In this document: positions 16,622 through 24,123 of the stretch, piece by piece | Layout: each line of letters starts with the position of its first letter | How positions within the stretch are numbered: the stretch's first letter is position 1 | DNA from: Oscillospiraceae bacterium | GTDB lineage: Bacteria; Bacillota; Clostridia; Oscillospirales; Acutalibacteraceae | Length of the DNA stretch: 64,000 bases | Direction: 5' to 3' | Assembly: GCA_015066345.1 (NCBI GenBank) | Contig: SVOQ01000003.1 | Span: forward strand, 62,001-126,000 | Notes under the pieces: generated by a model | Databases searched by the model: none | What the model saw: the letters and a program-made list of their open reading frames with translations, nothing else | What the model was told of the DNA's origin: nothing | Position numbers and translations under genes: made by a program

Positions 16622-17386
16622 TTATGTGTTTTTGTTATATATAATCATTAATCCTTTCAAAAGGAGTTCATCGTCGATTATAATTTTTTTGTTGCATAGA
16701 GGAATTATTGTACCTGCGAGTCCGCCTGTAGCTATTACTGTACATTTACTACCGATTTCTTCTTCGATTTTACTGATCAGGCCGTCAATAGCACAAGCAT
16801 TTGCGTGTATTATGCCACTTTTCATACAGTCAACAGTATTTGTACCGATAACTTTTTTGGGTACCTCGTATGCGATTCTCGGTAACTGAGAGGTTCTTGA
16901 CGCCAATGCTTCTGCTGATACGGAAATACCGGTCATAATTATTCCGCCGATGTAATTCTTACTTTTGTCTATTACCGACATTGTTGTAGCCGTGCCCATA
17001 TCAATTATTATCTGTGGAACAGGATATTCGTTTATTCCTGCTACGGCGTCAACTACAAGGTCGCTTCCTAATTGAGCGGGGTTGTCAATAGTTATACTTA
17101 ATCCGGTTTTGATTCCGGGTCCCACAACAATAACGTCAACTCCGGCATATTTTTCCACGGCTCTTTTGAATGTGTTTGTAACCGATGGAACAACGGAAGA
17201 TATTATTGCACCTTTGAGCATATGAGAATCAATGTTGTGCATATGCATAGCCATTTGTACGGAAGAAGCATATTCAAGGTCTGTTGCGGTTTTATTAGTT
17301 GAAATTCTTTCGGTAAAAAGAATTTTATTGTCGGAAAAACACCCGACTACTATATTGGTATTGCCTATATCTACCGCAAGAATCAT
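16622..17386 (-). CDS. coaX: type III pantothenate kinase
   Basis: First step of CoA synthesis, phosphorylating pantothenate. The 254-residue ASKHA-fold protein begins with the phosphate motif DIGNTNIVVG, then shows the ribose/pantothenate region GTATTMSVID and the adenosine motif ATGGLAG. CoaX needs a monovalent cation and is not feedback-inhibited by CoA. Its ATG overlaps the stop of the ECF transporter gene by 4 nt, which ties uptake of the vitamin to its use. Typical length. Confidence 0.93.
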   Translation of the reverse strand: MILAVDIGNTNIVVGCFSDNKILFTERISTNKTATDLEYASSVQMAMHMHNIDSHMLKGAIISSVVPSVTNTFKRAVEKYAGVDVIVVGPGIKTGLSITIDNPAQLGSDLVVDAVAGINEYPVPQIIIDMGTATTMSVIDKSKNYIGGIIMTGISVSAEALASRTSQLPRIAYEVPKKVIGTNTVDCMKSGIIHANACAIDGLISKIEEEIGSKCTVIATGGLAGTIIPLCNKKIIIDDELLLKGLMIIYNKNT

Positions 17387-18018
17387 TTAGATTTCCTCCT
17401 TTTGGGTTGATGGTGAGGAACGAGTTTTGCCTTGAAAAGTGCAGTGCCTATAACACCGGTTAGTAAGGTTGCCGCTATCATTTCAAAAACGGCATTGATT
17501 CCAACGAAAGTACAGATGAAAACAATAATATTTTGTCCGCCAACCAGATTCTTTATGTAATCGGTATTTCCAAAAAGGAAGATAAGGGTTGTCATAAAAA
17601 GCAGTGTGTTTAAAAAGGCTGTGGAAAAACCGGAAACCGCACATGATATGGTGTTGTTGGTGAGCTTTTTCATACCCTTAAAAATAAACCCTGCAAGAAG
17701 ACCCTCTAAAACTCTGGGGAAGAAACGCTGTATAAAAGTCAGCGTGGGGCTTATTTCAAATAGTATAACTCCCATTGCACTTGTTCCGCCAATGCCGATG
17801 CATTGCAGGAAGCTTGTTATACCAAAGACGGCACCGACAAAAGCTCCGCCGGCAGGACCTAATGTTACAGCGGCTAAAGCAACGGGTATAACATTAAGTG
17901 TAATTGCTAACGGACCAATATTAAGATATCCCAATGGTGTGTAAGACATTACCAGAAGAATTGCTGAAAACAACGCCAGTAAAACAAGTTGTTTGATTTT
18001 ATCTTTTGAGTTTTTCAT
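17383..18018 (-). CDS. ECF transporter S component, probably for pantothenate
   Basis: Substrate-binding membrane subunit of an energy-coupling factor transporter, 211 residues with about six hydrophobic segments. The pattern LLALFSAILLVMSYTPLG...VIPVALAAVTLGPAGGAFVGAVFG is that of the PF12822 S-component family. The 4-nt overlap with coaX suggests pantothenate as substrate (PanT-like), an inference from context. The shared ATPase and T subunits (ecfA/ecfT) are not in this window; in many Firmicutes they follow rplQ, but here they do not. The ribosome binding site AAGGAGG is optimal. Confidence 0.82.
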   Translation of the reverse strand: MKNSKDKIKQLVLLALFSAILLVMSYTPLGYLNIGPLAITLNVIPVALAAVTLGPAGGAFVGAVFGITSFLQCIGIGGTSAMGVILFEISPTLTFIQRFFPRVLEGLLAGFIFKGMKKLTNNTISCAVSGFSTAFLNTLLFMTTLIFLFGNTDYIKNLVGGQNIIVFICTFVGINAVFEMIAATLLTGVIGTALFKAKLVPHHQPKRRKSK

Positions 18019-18215
18019 AGAGGAGCCTCCTTGTTATTATTCCCACCGGGGGATACAATACATATAAAAGACGAACCTTAGATAATTACGTCAAGTTTCC
18101 GTTGGAATACCTGCGTGCAAAATTACAAAATAGCAATAATTATTTCAGAAACACCTTTCAAGCGGATTATATCACAGTTTTTTTTGAAAATCTATATAAA
18201 TTGCAAAGTTTTTGT
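18019..18215 (-). other. long untranslated leader of the ECF-coaX operon
   Basis: About 150 nt lie between a minus-strand TATAAT (18172-18167) and the start of the ECF gene. The region has a short hairpin (TTCC/GGAA near 18100) and a C/G-rich CCCCCGGTGGG segment near 18050, but no structure I can assign to a known riboswitch and no terminator-like T-run. The other half of the gap holds the coaBC promoter. Confidence 0.35.
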
Positions 18216-18223
18216 GTTATACT
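18215..18223 (+). promoter_or_regulatory. extended -10 promoter for coaBC
   Basis: TGTTATACT at 18215-18223 combines a TG extension with TATACT. No good -35 is present at the usual distance, which is common for extended -10 promoters. The coaBC ATG is 43 nt downstream. Confidence 0.5.
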
Positions 18224-18265
18224 ACAGGTGCTGAAATAAAAAACTATTGTTTACGGAGGTTTGGT

Positions 18266-19453
18266 ATGCTTAAAGGTAAAACGGTTGTTCTTGCTGTTAC
18301 GGGCAGTATCGCAGCCTATAAAATCGCCAATCTTGCGAGAATGTTGAAGAAACTCAATTGCAATGTTCATGTTCTTATGACGCAGAATGCAACCAATTTT
18401 ATAAATCCGATTACTTTTGAAAGTCTTGTTTCAAATAAATGTCTTGTTGATACTTTTGATAGGAATTTTCAATACAGTGTTGAACACGTTGCTATAGCAA
18501 AACAAGCGGATGTGGTTCTTGTTGCACCTGCTTCAGCCAATGTTATAGGAAAAATAGCGAACGGAATTGCGGACGATATGTTGACAACCACTGTTATGGC
18601 TTGTCCTTGTAAAAAAATCATTTCACCAGCTATGAATCATAATATGATTCATAACCCCATAGTTCAGGATAATATAGAAAAATTAAAAAGATTCGGTTAT
18701 GAAATAATCGAAGCGGACAAAGGTATGTTGGCAAACGGGGATATCGGCGATGGTCGTATGCCGGATGAAACTGTTTTATTACAGTATATCCTCAGAGAAA
18801 TAGCTTTCCCGAAGGATTTGGAAGGCAAAAAGGTTCTTGTTACCGCAGGTTCTACAAGAGAATCCATTGACCCCGTAAGATTTATTACCAATCACTCCAG
18901 CGGTAAAATGGGTATTGCTATGGCTAAAGCGGCAATGCTCAGAGGGGCGGATGTAACCCTTATAAAAGGACATACAGATATAGAAGTTCCGCTATTTATA
19001 AAAACTGTTGATGTGGTTACGGCTGAGGATATGTTTAATGCAGTTTGCGAATATTCTGATGACGCAGATATTATAATAAAGGCTGCTGCTGTTGCAGATT
19101 ATACACCCATCAGCGTTGCGGATAATAAAATCAAAAAATCTGATGATGATATGTCAATTAAACTTAAGCGAACAAAAGATATCCTTAAGTATCTGGGCGA
19201 AAATAAACGGGAAGGTCAGATAATATGCGGTTTTTCAATGGAAACTGAAAATGTTATTGAAAATTCACGCAAAAAGCTCAATAATAAAAATTGTGATATG
19301 ATATGTGCAAATTCCCTCAGAACAGAAGGTTCGGGTTTTGGGGTTGACACAAATATTATTACGCTTATTACCAAAAATGAAGTGAAAGAGCTTGATTTGA
19401 TGTCTAAGGAACAGGTAGCCCATAAAATTATTGATGCAATCAAATCTTTGTAA
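18266..19453 (+). CDS. coaBC: bifunctional phosphopantothenoylcysteine synthetase/decarboxylase
   Basis: Catalyses two consecutive CoA steps: coupling of 4'-phosphopantothenate to Cys and decarboxylation of the product. The 395-residue protein has the flavoprotein decarboxylase half (VTGSIAAYKIANLAR, APASANVIGKIANGIADD, and PAMNHNM with the substrate-clamp Asn) and the CoaB half beginning KKVLVTAGSTRESIDPVRFITNHSSGKMG. The start is the ATG after ACGGAGG. It lies back-to-back with the pantothenate kinase/uptake operon, so most of CoA synthesis from the vitamin is encoded here. Confidence 0.95.
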   Translation: MLKGKTVVLAVTGSIAAYKIANLARMLKKLNCNVHVLMTQNATNFINPITFESLVSNKCLVDTFDRNFQYSVEHVAIAKQADVVLVAPASANVIGKIANGIADDMLTTTVMACPCKKIISPAMNHNMIHNPIVQDNIEKLKRFGYEIIEADKGMLANGDIGDGRMPDETVLLQYILREIAFPKDLEGKKVLVTAGSTRESIDPVRFITNHSSGKMGIAMAKAAMLRGADVTLIKGHTDIEVPLFIKTVDVVTAEDMFNAVCEYSDDADIIIKAAAVADYTPISVADNKIKKSDDDMSIKLKRTKDILKYLGENKREGQIICGFSMETENVIENSRKKLNNKNCDMICANSLRTEGSGFGVDTNIITLITKNEVKELDLMSKEQVAHKIIDAIKSL

Positions 19454-19454
19454 G

Positions 19455-19488
19455 AAGAATGGGTCGCTAAATACGACTCATTCTTTTT
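19455..19488 (+). terminator. terminator of coaBC
   Basis: Twelve-bp stem with one G-U pair (19455-19466 with 19474-19485) followed by T residues, 2 nt after the stop. Confidence 0.8.
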
Positions 19489-19549
19489 ACAATAAAATGT
19501 AATTTTTTATGTTTTATGGTGCAAAACACTTTAAAAGTCGAAATATGTG

Positions 19550-19558
19550 TGATATAAT
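19550..19558 (+). promoter_or_regulatory. extended -10 promoter for mscL-murT-gatD
   Basis: TGATATAAT: a perfect TATAAT with the TG extension, 41 nt before the mscL ATG. The -35 region is poor. Confidence 0.5.
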
Positions 19559-19598
19559 TTTAAGGTAAATTTTTATTATTTAAGGAGATGTATTCTTT

Positions 19599-20072
19599 AT
19601 GAAAAAGTTTTTTGGAGAATTTAAGGATTTCATTGCTAAAGGTAATGTTATTGACCTTGCAGTCGGCGTTATTATCGGCGGTGCGTTTTCAGGTATTGTA
19701 ACAAGTCTTGTAAACGATATTGTTACACCCCTTATTACACTCATTACAGGTAAGCTTGCTTTTGCTGATATGTTTGTTATCCTCGGAGAAGATGGTTTCG
19801 TGGTTCCCGTTGATATGACTTTGGCAGCAGCTCAGGAAGCAGGTATTTCCACACTTAACTACGGTCTTTTCATTCAGGGTGTAATCAACTTCATTATCAC
19901 AGCATTCGTTATTTTCCTTCTTGTTAAGTTCATCAACAAAATCAGAACTGCAGGCACAAAGAAAGAGGAAGCTGTTGAAGAAGCTCCCACAACAAAGGTT
20001 TGTCCCTTCTGTAAGAGTGAAATTGCACTTGATGCAACTCGTTGCCCCCATTGTACTTCGGAGGTTGAATAA
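19599..20072 (+). CDS. mscL: large-conductance mechanosensitive channel with C-terminal zinc ribbon
   Basis: MscL releases solutes on hypo-osmotic shock. Residues 1-110 are standard: FKDFIAKGNVIDLAVGVIIGGAFSGIVTSLVNDIV (first helix and pore), a periplasmic loop, and the second helix VINFIITAFVIFLLVKFINK. The usual C-terminal helical bundle is replaced or extended by a short linker and a four-Cys zinc ribbon (CPFC...CPHC) that ends the 157-residue protein. Such ribbons occur in some clostridial channels; their role is not known. murT begins 5 nt after the stop. Confidence 0.92.
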   Translation: MKKFFGEFKDFIAKGNVIDLAVGVIIGGAFSGIVTSLVNDIVTPLITLITGKLAFADMFVILGEDGFVVPVDMTLAAAQEAGISTLNYGLFIQGVINFIITAFVIFLLVKFINKIRTAGTKKEEAVEEAPTTKVCPFCKSEIALDATRCPHCTSEVE

Positions 20073-20077
20073 ACCCT

Positions 20078-21466
20078 ATGGGTCGTATAAGATATTTAAT
20101 TGCCCTCTGGGCATCTAAAACCGTATATTTGTTGCTCCGACTTTTAAAGCGTAACGCAACAATGTATCCCGGGTATATTGCTCTTAAAATATGTCCCGAT
20201 TATCTTGCGAGAACAAAAAAGTCACCCAATGTATTATGTGTTACGGGTACTAACGGTAAAACAACTACAACCAATATGGTTGCCGATATTTTATCACAGA
20301 GCGGAATGAAGGTCGTTTCAAACCGCTATGGCTCAAACATTAATACAGGCGTTGCTACTGCCCTTACACATAGCGTAAATGTTTTCGGTAAACCGAAGAT
20401 TGATGCACTTGTGCTTGAGGTTGACGAAAGATTTTCGAGGCTTATTTTACCCTTTATCAAGCCCGACTATTTGGTTGTAACCAATCTTTTCCGTGATTCT
20501 ATTAAAAGAAACGCACATCCCGAGTACATTTTCAGTATTCTTGATACCTATGTGCCCGAAACCACAAAACTTATTCTTAATGCGGACTGTCTTCAGTCAT
20601 CCCAACTTCTTAAGAATAATAATCGTGTGTATTTCGGTGTTGAAAAACTTGATACTGACGTTACCGAATGCGTGAATCTTATTAATGACTTTTCAATTTG
20701 TCCAAATTGTGATGAAAAGTTAAAGTACAACTATCTTCGTTATCATCATATAGGCAATGCTTATTGTCCTAAATGTGGTTTTAAGTCATACGAGGCTAAT
20801 TACAGGCTTACAAATATTGACTACGAAAATCAGACCATTACCGTTGACCATTCAAGTGTTGAAACGGTTTATCCCATGGTTAACAGGGCACTTTACAACA
20901 TTTACAATGAACTTGCCGCAATTACTCTTATGTCCGAGTTTGGTGTTGACCTGGAAAAAGTCAAAGATTATATGAAAAAAATCAGTATAACCCAAACAAG
21001 ATATAAAGAAAATAAAGCGGGTAAAACTGAAATTGTGCGTACAATGGCTAAGGGACAGAACTCCGTTTCCTGTTCAAGAACCCTTGATTTCGTAGGTCAC
21101 GAGGATGGGGACAGAACCGTTTTCATTATGATTGATGACCTGTTCGAACGCCGCGATTCATCCGAGTTTATCGGTTGGATATATGATGCGGACTTTGAGT
21201 TCCTTAATACCGACGGTATTAAGCAGATTGTTCTTGCGGGTCCCCGTTGTTTTGACTATAAATTACGTCTTCTTATTGCGGGTGTTCCCGAGGAACGTAT
21301 ACTCTGCGAGGAGGATGAATTTAAAGCGGTTGATATAATGGATAAGGATATTGACAAGCTTTATCTTCTTCACGATACTTCAACCTACGACCTTGCTTGT
21401 AAGGTGGAATCAAAGATTATTTCTGTTTTTACGGAAGCTTACAATTCAAAAGGCGGTGAACAATAA
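20078..21466 (+). CDS. MurT-like Mur ligase (divergent catalytic motifs)
   Basis: Mur ligase family protein of the MurT type, whose canonical members amidate the D-Glu of lipid II with GatD. The 462-residue protein has the ATP loop VTGTNGKTTTTNM, the zinc ribbon CPNC...CPKC inserted in the central domain (about residues 205-235), and the C-terminal DUF1727 domain. In that domain the usual NPAGFNQ block reads GQNSVSC, and the NDN...DGRDVSW block reads IDDLFERRDSSEFIGW, so the synthetase site has diverged although an Asp is retained. Partner gene gatD-like follows by a one-base overlap. It may be a paralogue with a changed substrate. Confidence 0.8.
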   Translation: MGRIRYLIALWASKTVYLLLRLLKRNATMYPGYIALKICPDYLARTKKSPNVLCVTGTNGKTTTTNMVADILSQSGMKVVSNRYGSNINTGVATALTHSVNVFGKPKIDALVLEVDERFSRLILPFIKPDYLVVTNLFRDSIKRNAHPEYIFSILDTYVPETTKLILNADCLQSSQLLKNNNRVYFGVEKLDTDVTECVNLINDFSICPNCDEKLKYNYLRYHHIGNAYCPKCGFKSYEANYRLTNIDYENQTITVDHSSVETVYPMVNRALYNIYNELAAITLMSEFGVDLEKVKDYMKKISITQTRYKENKAGKTEIVRTMAKGQNSVSCSRTLDFVGHEDGDRTVFIMIDDLFERRDSSEFIGWIYDADFEFLNTDGIKQIVLAGPRCFDYKLRLLIAGVPEERILCEEDEFKAVDIMDKDIDKLYLLHDTSTYDLACKVESKIISVFTEAYNSKGGEQ

Positions 21467-22176
21467 TGAAAATTGAGATTTTGTATCCTGAAATTTGTTG
21501 TTTGTTCGGCGATAAGGCTAATATGCGTTATTTTGAAATGTGTCTTCCCGAAGGGGAGTTTATAAAAACACCCGTGAGCGAAATGCCTAAATTCCTTACA
21601 GAAGATGTTGATATGGTTTACTTCGGCTCTTGTAGTGAATCAAATCAGGAACGTATACTTTCAAGGCTCAAAGGCCACGAGGAAAGAATAAACGAGCTTA
21701 TTGAAAAAGGCGTTATTTTCCTTATGACGGGTAATACCTTTGAGATTATGGGAAAATATATCAAGAAACCCGATGGCGAAAAGATTGACGGTTTAGGAAT
21801 TTTTAATTTTTACGCAGATCGTACAATTCCCAAGCGTTATAACTCCCTTTTCTTAGGTGCTTTTGGTGATATGGAAATTGTAGGCTATACAAGCCGTTTT
21901 TCCCATTGCTATGATATTGATGGGAATGATAATTTCCTTACTGTTACAAAGGGTTACGGCTCAACGGTTGACAGTAAAACCGAGGGTATACACCGAAATA
22001 ACCTTTTCGGAACATATCTTTTAGGACCATTCCTCATTCAGAATCCCTTGTTTACAGAGTATCTTATGAAAAAACTCGGGGTAGAGGAACCAAAACTTGC
22101 GTTTAAAGACGATATTCTTAAGGCTTACAATGTACGTCTTAATGAATTTAAAAAGGATATAGTTTTTGCAGAATAA
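21466..22176 (+). CDS. GatD-like protein lacking glutaminase catalytic residues
   Basis: A 236-residue relative of the class I glutamine amidotransferase GatD, judged by its position after MurT, length, the N-terminal ILYPE...FGDKANM and the GTYLxGPxLxxNP ending. In canonical GatD the nucleophile sits in an ICGGYQ motif and the catalytic His in YLHGP. Here these positions read MTGNTFE and YLLGP, so Cys is Thr (residue 88) and His is Leu. The GGGQ region is also changed (GSCSESNQ). Glutamine hydrolysis is therefore unlikely. It could be a structural partner that lets the MurT-like ligase use free ammonia or another amine. Confidence 0.8.
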   Translation: MKIEILYPEICCLFGDKANMRYFEMCLPEGEFIKTPVSEMPKFLTEDVDMVYFGSCSESNQERILSRLKGHEERINELIEKGVIFLMTGNTFEIMGKYIKKPDGEKIDGLGIFNFYADRTIPKRYNSLFLGAFGDMEIVGYTSRFSHCYDIDGNDNFLTVTKGYGSTVDSKTEGIHRNNLFGTYLLGPFLIQNPLFTEYLMKKLGVEEPKLAFKDDILKAYNVRLNEFKKDIVFAE

Positions 22177-22182
22177 AAATTA

Positions 22183-22217
22183 CCGAGGATTTCAGTTTGA
22201 AGTCCTCGGATTTTTTT
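22183..22217 (+). terminator. terminator of mscL-murT-gatD
   Basis: Stem CCGAGGA/TCCTCGG extended inward by TTTCA/TGAAG, then seven T residues. Confidence 0.88.
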
Positions 22218-22218
22218 G

Positions 22219-22247
22219 TTGACAATATTTGTCTAATGATGTAGAAT
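22219..22247 (+). promoter_or_regulatory. promoter and probable BlaI operator
   Basis: -35 TTGACA (22219-22224), 17-nt spacer, -10 TAGAAT (22242-22247). A perfect inverted repeat GACAA-TAT-TTGTC (22221-22233) overlaps the -35 and would be a natural binding site for the BlaI-family repressor encoded 45 nt downstream, giving autorepression. Confidence 0.6.
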
Positions 22248-22277
22248 AAAATTGGAAATAATTGAGGGGGTATTGAT

Positions 22278-22628
22278 ATGGAAACACCTAAAGTACATGA
22301 AAGTGAATACCGCTTTTGTCTTATTATGTGGGAGAATGAGCCTGAAACTTGCTCTAAACTTGCTGCTTTAAGTAAAGAACAATTGGGTTGGTCCAGAACA
22401 ACTACATATACGGTAATAAAAAGACTTGAGGAAAGGGGGATTCTCAAAAAAGAGGGTTCCGTTGTAACAGCCCTTTATTCTAAAGAGGATGTACAGATTT
22501 CCGAAATTAATGAAGTGTTAGAAAAGAAATTTGACGGTTCAATTCCTGCCTTTATTGCAGCTTTCGCAAAAAGCAAAAAGCTTTCGGAAAAGGATCGAAA
22601 AGAGATTATTAAGTTACTTGGAGAATAA
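22278..22628 (+). CDS. BlaI/MecI/CopY family repressor
   Basis: A 116-residue winged-helix dimeric repressor. The DNA-binding part reads LGWSRTTTYTVIKRLEERGILKKEG, typical of the family, and the C-terminal half forms the dimerisation helices. In BlaI and MecI proteolysis downstream of the M56 receptor relieves repression. The receptor gene follows immediately (ATG 3 nt after the stop), and an operator-like palindrome lies over the promoter. The ribosome binding site is GAGGGGG. Confidence 0.88.
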   Translation: METPKVHESEYRFCLIMWENEPETCSKLAALSKEQLGWSRTTTYTVIKRLEERGILKKEGSVVTALYSKEDVQISEINEVLEKKFDGSIPAFIAAFAKSKKLSEKDRKEIIKLLGE

Positions 22629-22631
22629 TTG

Positions 22632-24104
22632 ATGTTAGACAGTATTTTTAAAACTATAATTGATATGACTCTGTCATCATCCTTTTTAATTGTGGCAGTA
22701 CTCATCGCACGTGTTATTCTGCGAAAATCCCCGAAGCTTTTCAGGAAAATTCTATGGGGGTTGGTGGCACTGAAACTGATTGTACCGGTTTCTTTTGAAA
22801 GTGTTCTGAGCCTTGTACCCCATAAGTCAGAATATATGCCACAGAGTACGGTTGTTTCGTCAGAGATTTCAAATGCAGTGACGAATCCTGCTTTTGATTG
22901 GAAAAGTGTTTTGCCGTATGCTTGGGTTGTGGTGGCTGTACTGCTTCTGGCTTATGCACTTTTTAGCTTTTTGAAACTTAAAGCTAAAATGAGTGATGCG
23001 GTTAAATATCAGGATAATATTTTTCAAAGTGAAAGGGTAGAGTCCCCCTTCGTTTTCGGCGTTTTTAAGCCTAAAATTTATATTCCGTATAGTATAAAGG
23101 GCGAAAAACTGGGTTTTGTATTAGAACACGAAAAAACTCATATAAAATATTTGGACCACATTACGAAGCTTATAGGGTTCGCACTCCTTTGTATTCATTG
23201 GTTCAATCCCTTGGTATGGGTTTCATATGTTCTGTTCTGTAAGGACCTGGAACTTGCCTGTGATGAAGCGGTTGTTAAAAATATGAGTGATGAAAACCGC
23301 AAACACTACGCCCGTACACTTTGTGATATAGGTGTTAATAAGGCTAAAATATCCGCTTGTCCCATAGCCTTTGGTGAGGTTAGCACAAAAGAAAGAGTCA
23401 AGTCAACCCTTTCCTACAAAAAGGTTGGTAAAATAGCTGTCTCGTTGTCTTTGGTGCTTTGTGCAGTAGTTGCCGTGTGCTTTATGACAAAGCCCATAGC
23501 TAAAGCCGAAGAAAAAACAGAGGTACCTGTGGAAGAAACAACGGTTCCTGTTACCGAGTCCGTAAGCGAACCTGTAACAGAACCCACAACCGAGCCTGTT
23601 ACCGAAGAAGCGGTTACAGAAAATAATGTTGAATCGGCAAATGACGACAAAGGCGAATACAATAAAACGGAGCAAATAGCTACTGATGATGCGGGTGACT
23701 TGATTGATGTTGCCAAGAATTCCTTGGAAAACGGCAACTATAATTTTAATGAGGGTGGCACAGTCCAAGCCTTTGACGGTGAAGTAAAGATCGAAACGAC
23801 AAAGGCACCCGAAACGGAGAAAGCCGACGGAAACACTCTTTTTGAACTGGCACCTCCGCCCATATATAACAACAATTATTATAACAACAACAATTATTAT
23901 AACAACAACAATTATTATAACAACAACAATTATTATAACAACAACAATTATTATAACAACAACAATTATTATAACAACAACAATTATTATAACAACAATA
24001 ATAATTATAATCCTTTTGGTGCAGATAAAGCCTCTGCAAATAATTCGCCCAATAATATGGATAAATATATGGGCAATTATAAGGATATTCTGCAATGGGA
24101 TTAA
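22632..24104 (+). CDS. BlaR1-like M56 membrane protease with Asn/Tyr repeat tail
   Basis: A 490-residue sensor-protease. Four N-terminal transmembrane segments surround the cytoplasmic zinc protease with HEKTHIKYLDH (HExxH) and the downstream Glu of DLELACDEAVV; a last membrane helix lies near residues 265-285. In BlaR1 the following domain is a penicillin-binding sensor. Here it is absent: a Pro/Thr/Glu-rich linker (about 290-330) leads to an acidic spacer, then seven near-perfect NNNNYY blocks (residues 412-460) and a short tail. So the protein can cleave but its signal is unknown, and the repeats may contact wall or surface. The start is ATG, not the preceding TTG. Confidence 0.85.
   Translation: MLDSIFKTIIDMTLSSSFLIVAVLIARVILRKSPKLFRKILWGLVALKLIVPVSFESVLSLVPHKSEYMPQSTVVSSEISNAVTNPAFDWKSVLPYAWVVVAVLLLAYALFSFLKLKAKMSDAVKYQDNIFQSERVESPFVFGVFKPKIYIPYSIKGEKLGFVLEHEKTHIKYLDHITKLIGFALLCIHWFNPLVWVSYVLFCKDLELACDEAVVKNMSDENRKHYARTLCDIGVNKAKISACPIAFGEVSTKERVKSTLSYKKVGKIAVSLSLVLCAVVAVCFMTKPIAKAEEKTEVPVEETTVPVTESVSEPVTEPTTEPVTEEAVTENNVESANDDKGEYNKTEQIATDDAGDLIDVAKNSLENGNYNFNEGGTVQAFDGEVKIETTKAPETEKADGNTLFELAPPPIYNNNYYNNNNYYNNNNYYNNNNYYNNNNYYNNNNYYNNNNYYNNNNNYNPFGADKASANNSPNNMDKYMGNYKDILQWD
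23868..24012 (+). repeat. 18-bp in-frame minisatellite in the M56 gene
   Basis: Unit AACAACAACAATTATTAT, coding NNNNYY, repeated six times almost perfectly with partial units at both ends. Because 18 is a multiple of three, slippage would change repeat number without breaking the frame. Confidence 0.9.
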
Positions 24105-24123
24105 TAGATAAAGGAGGATATAT

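Noticed and set aside
23100..23300. Canonical beta-lactam resistance system (blaI-blaR1)
   Set aside because: The protease motif is present but the receptor lacks the penicillin-binding domain, and no beta-lactamase or mecA-type gene is near.
23868..24012. Regular short repeats as a possible CRISPR array
   Set aside because: Units of 18 bp without spacers, inside a coding frame; not CRISPR. No array and no cas gene was seen in the window.
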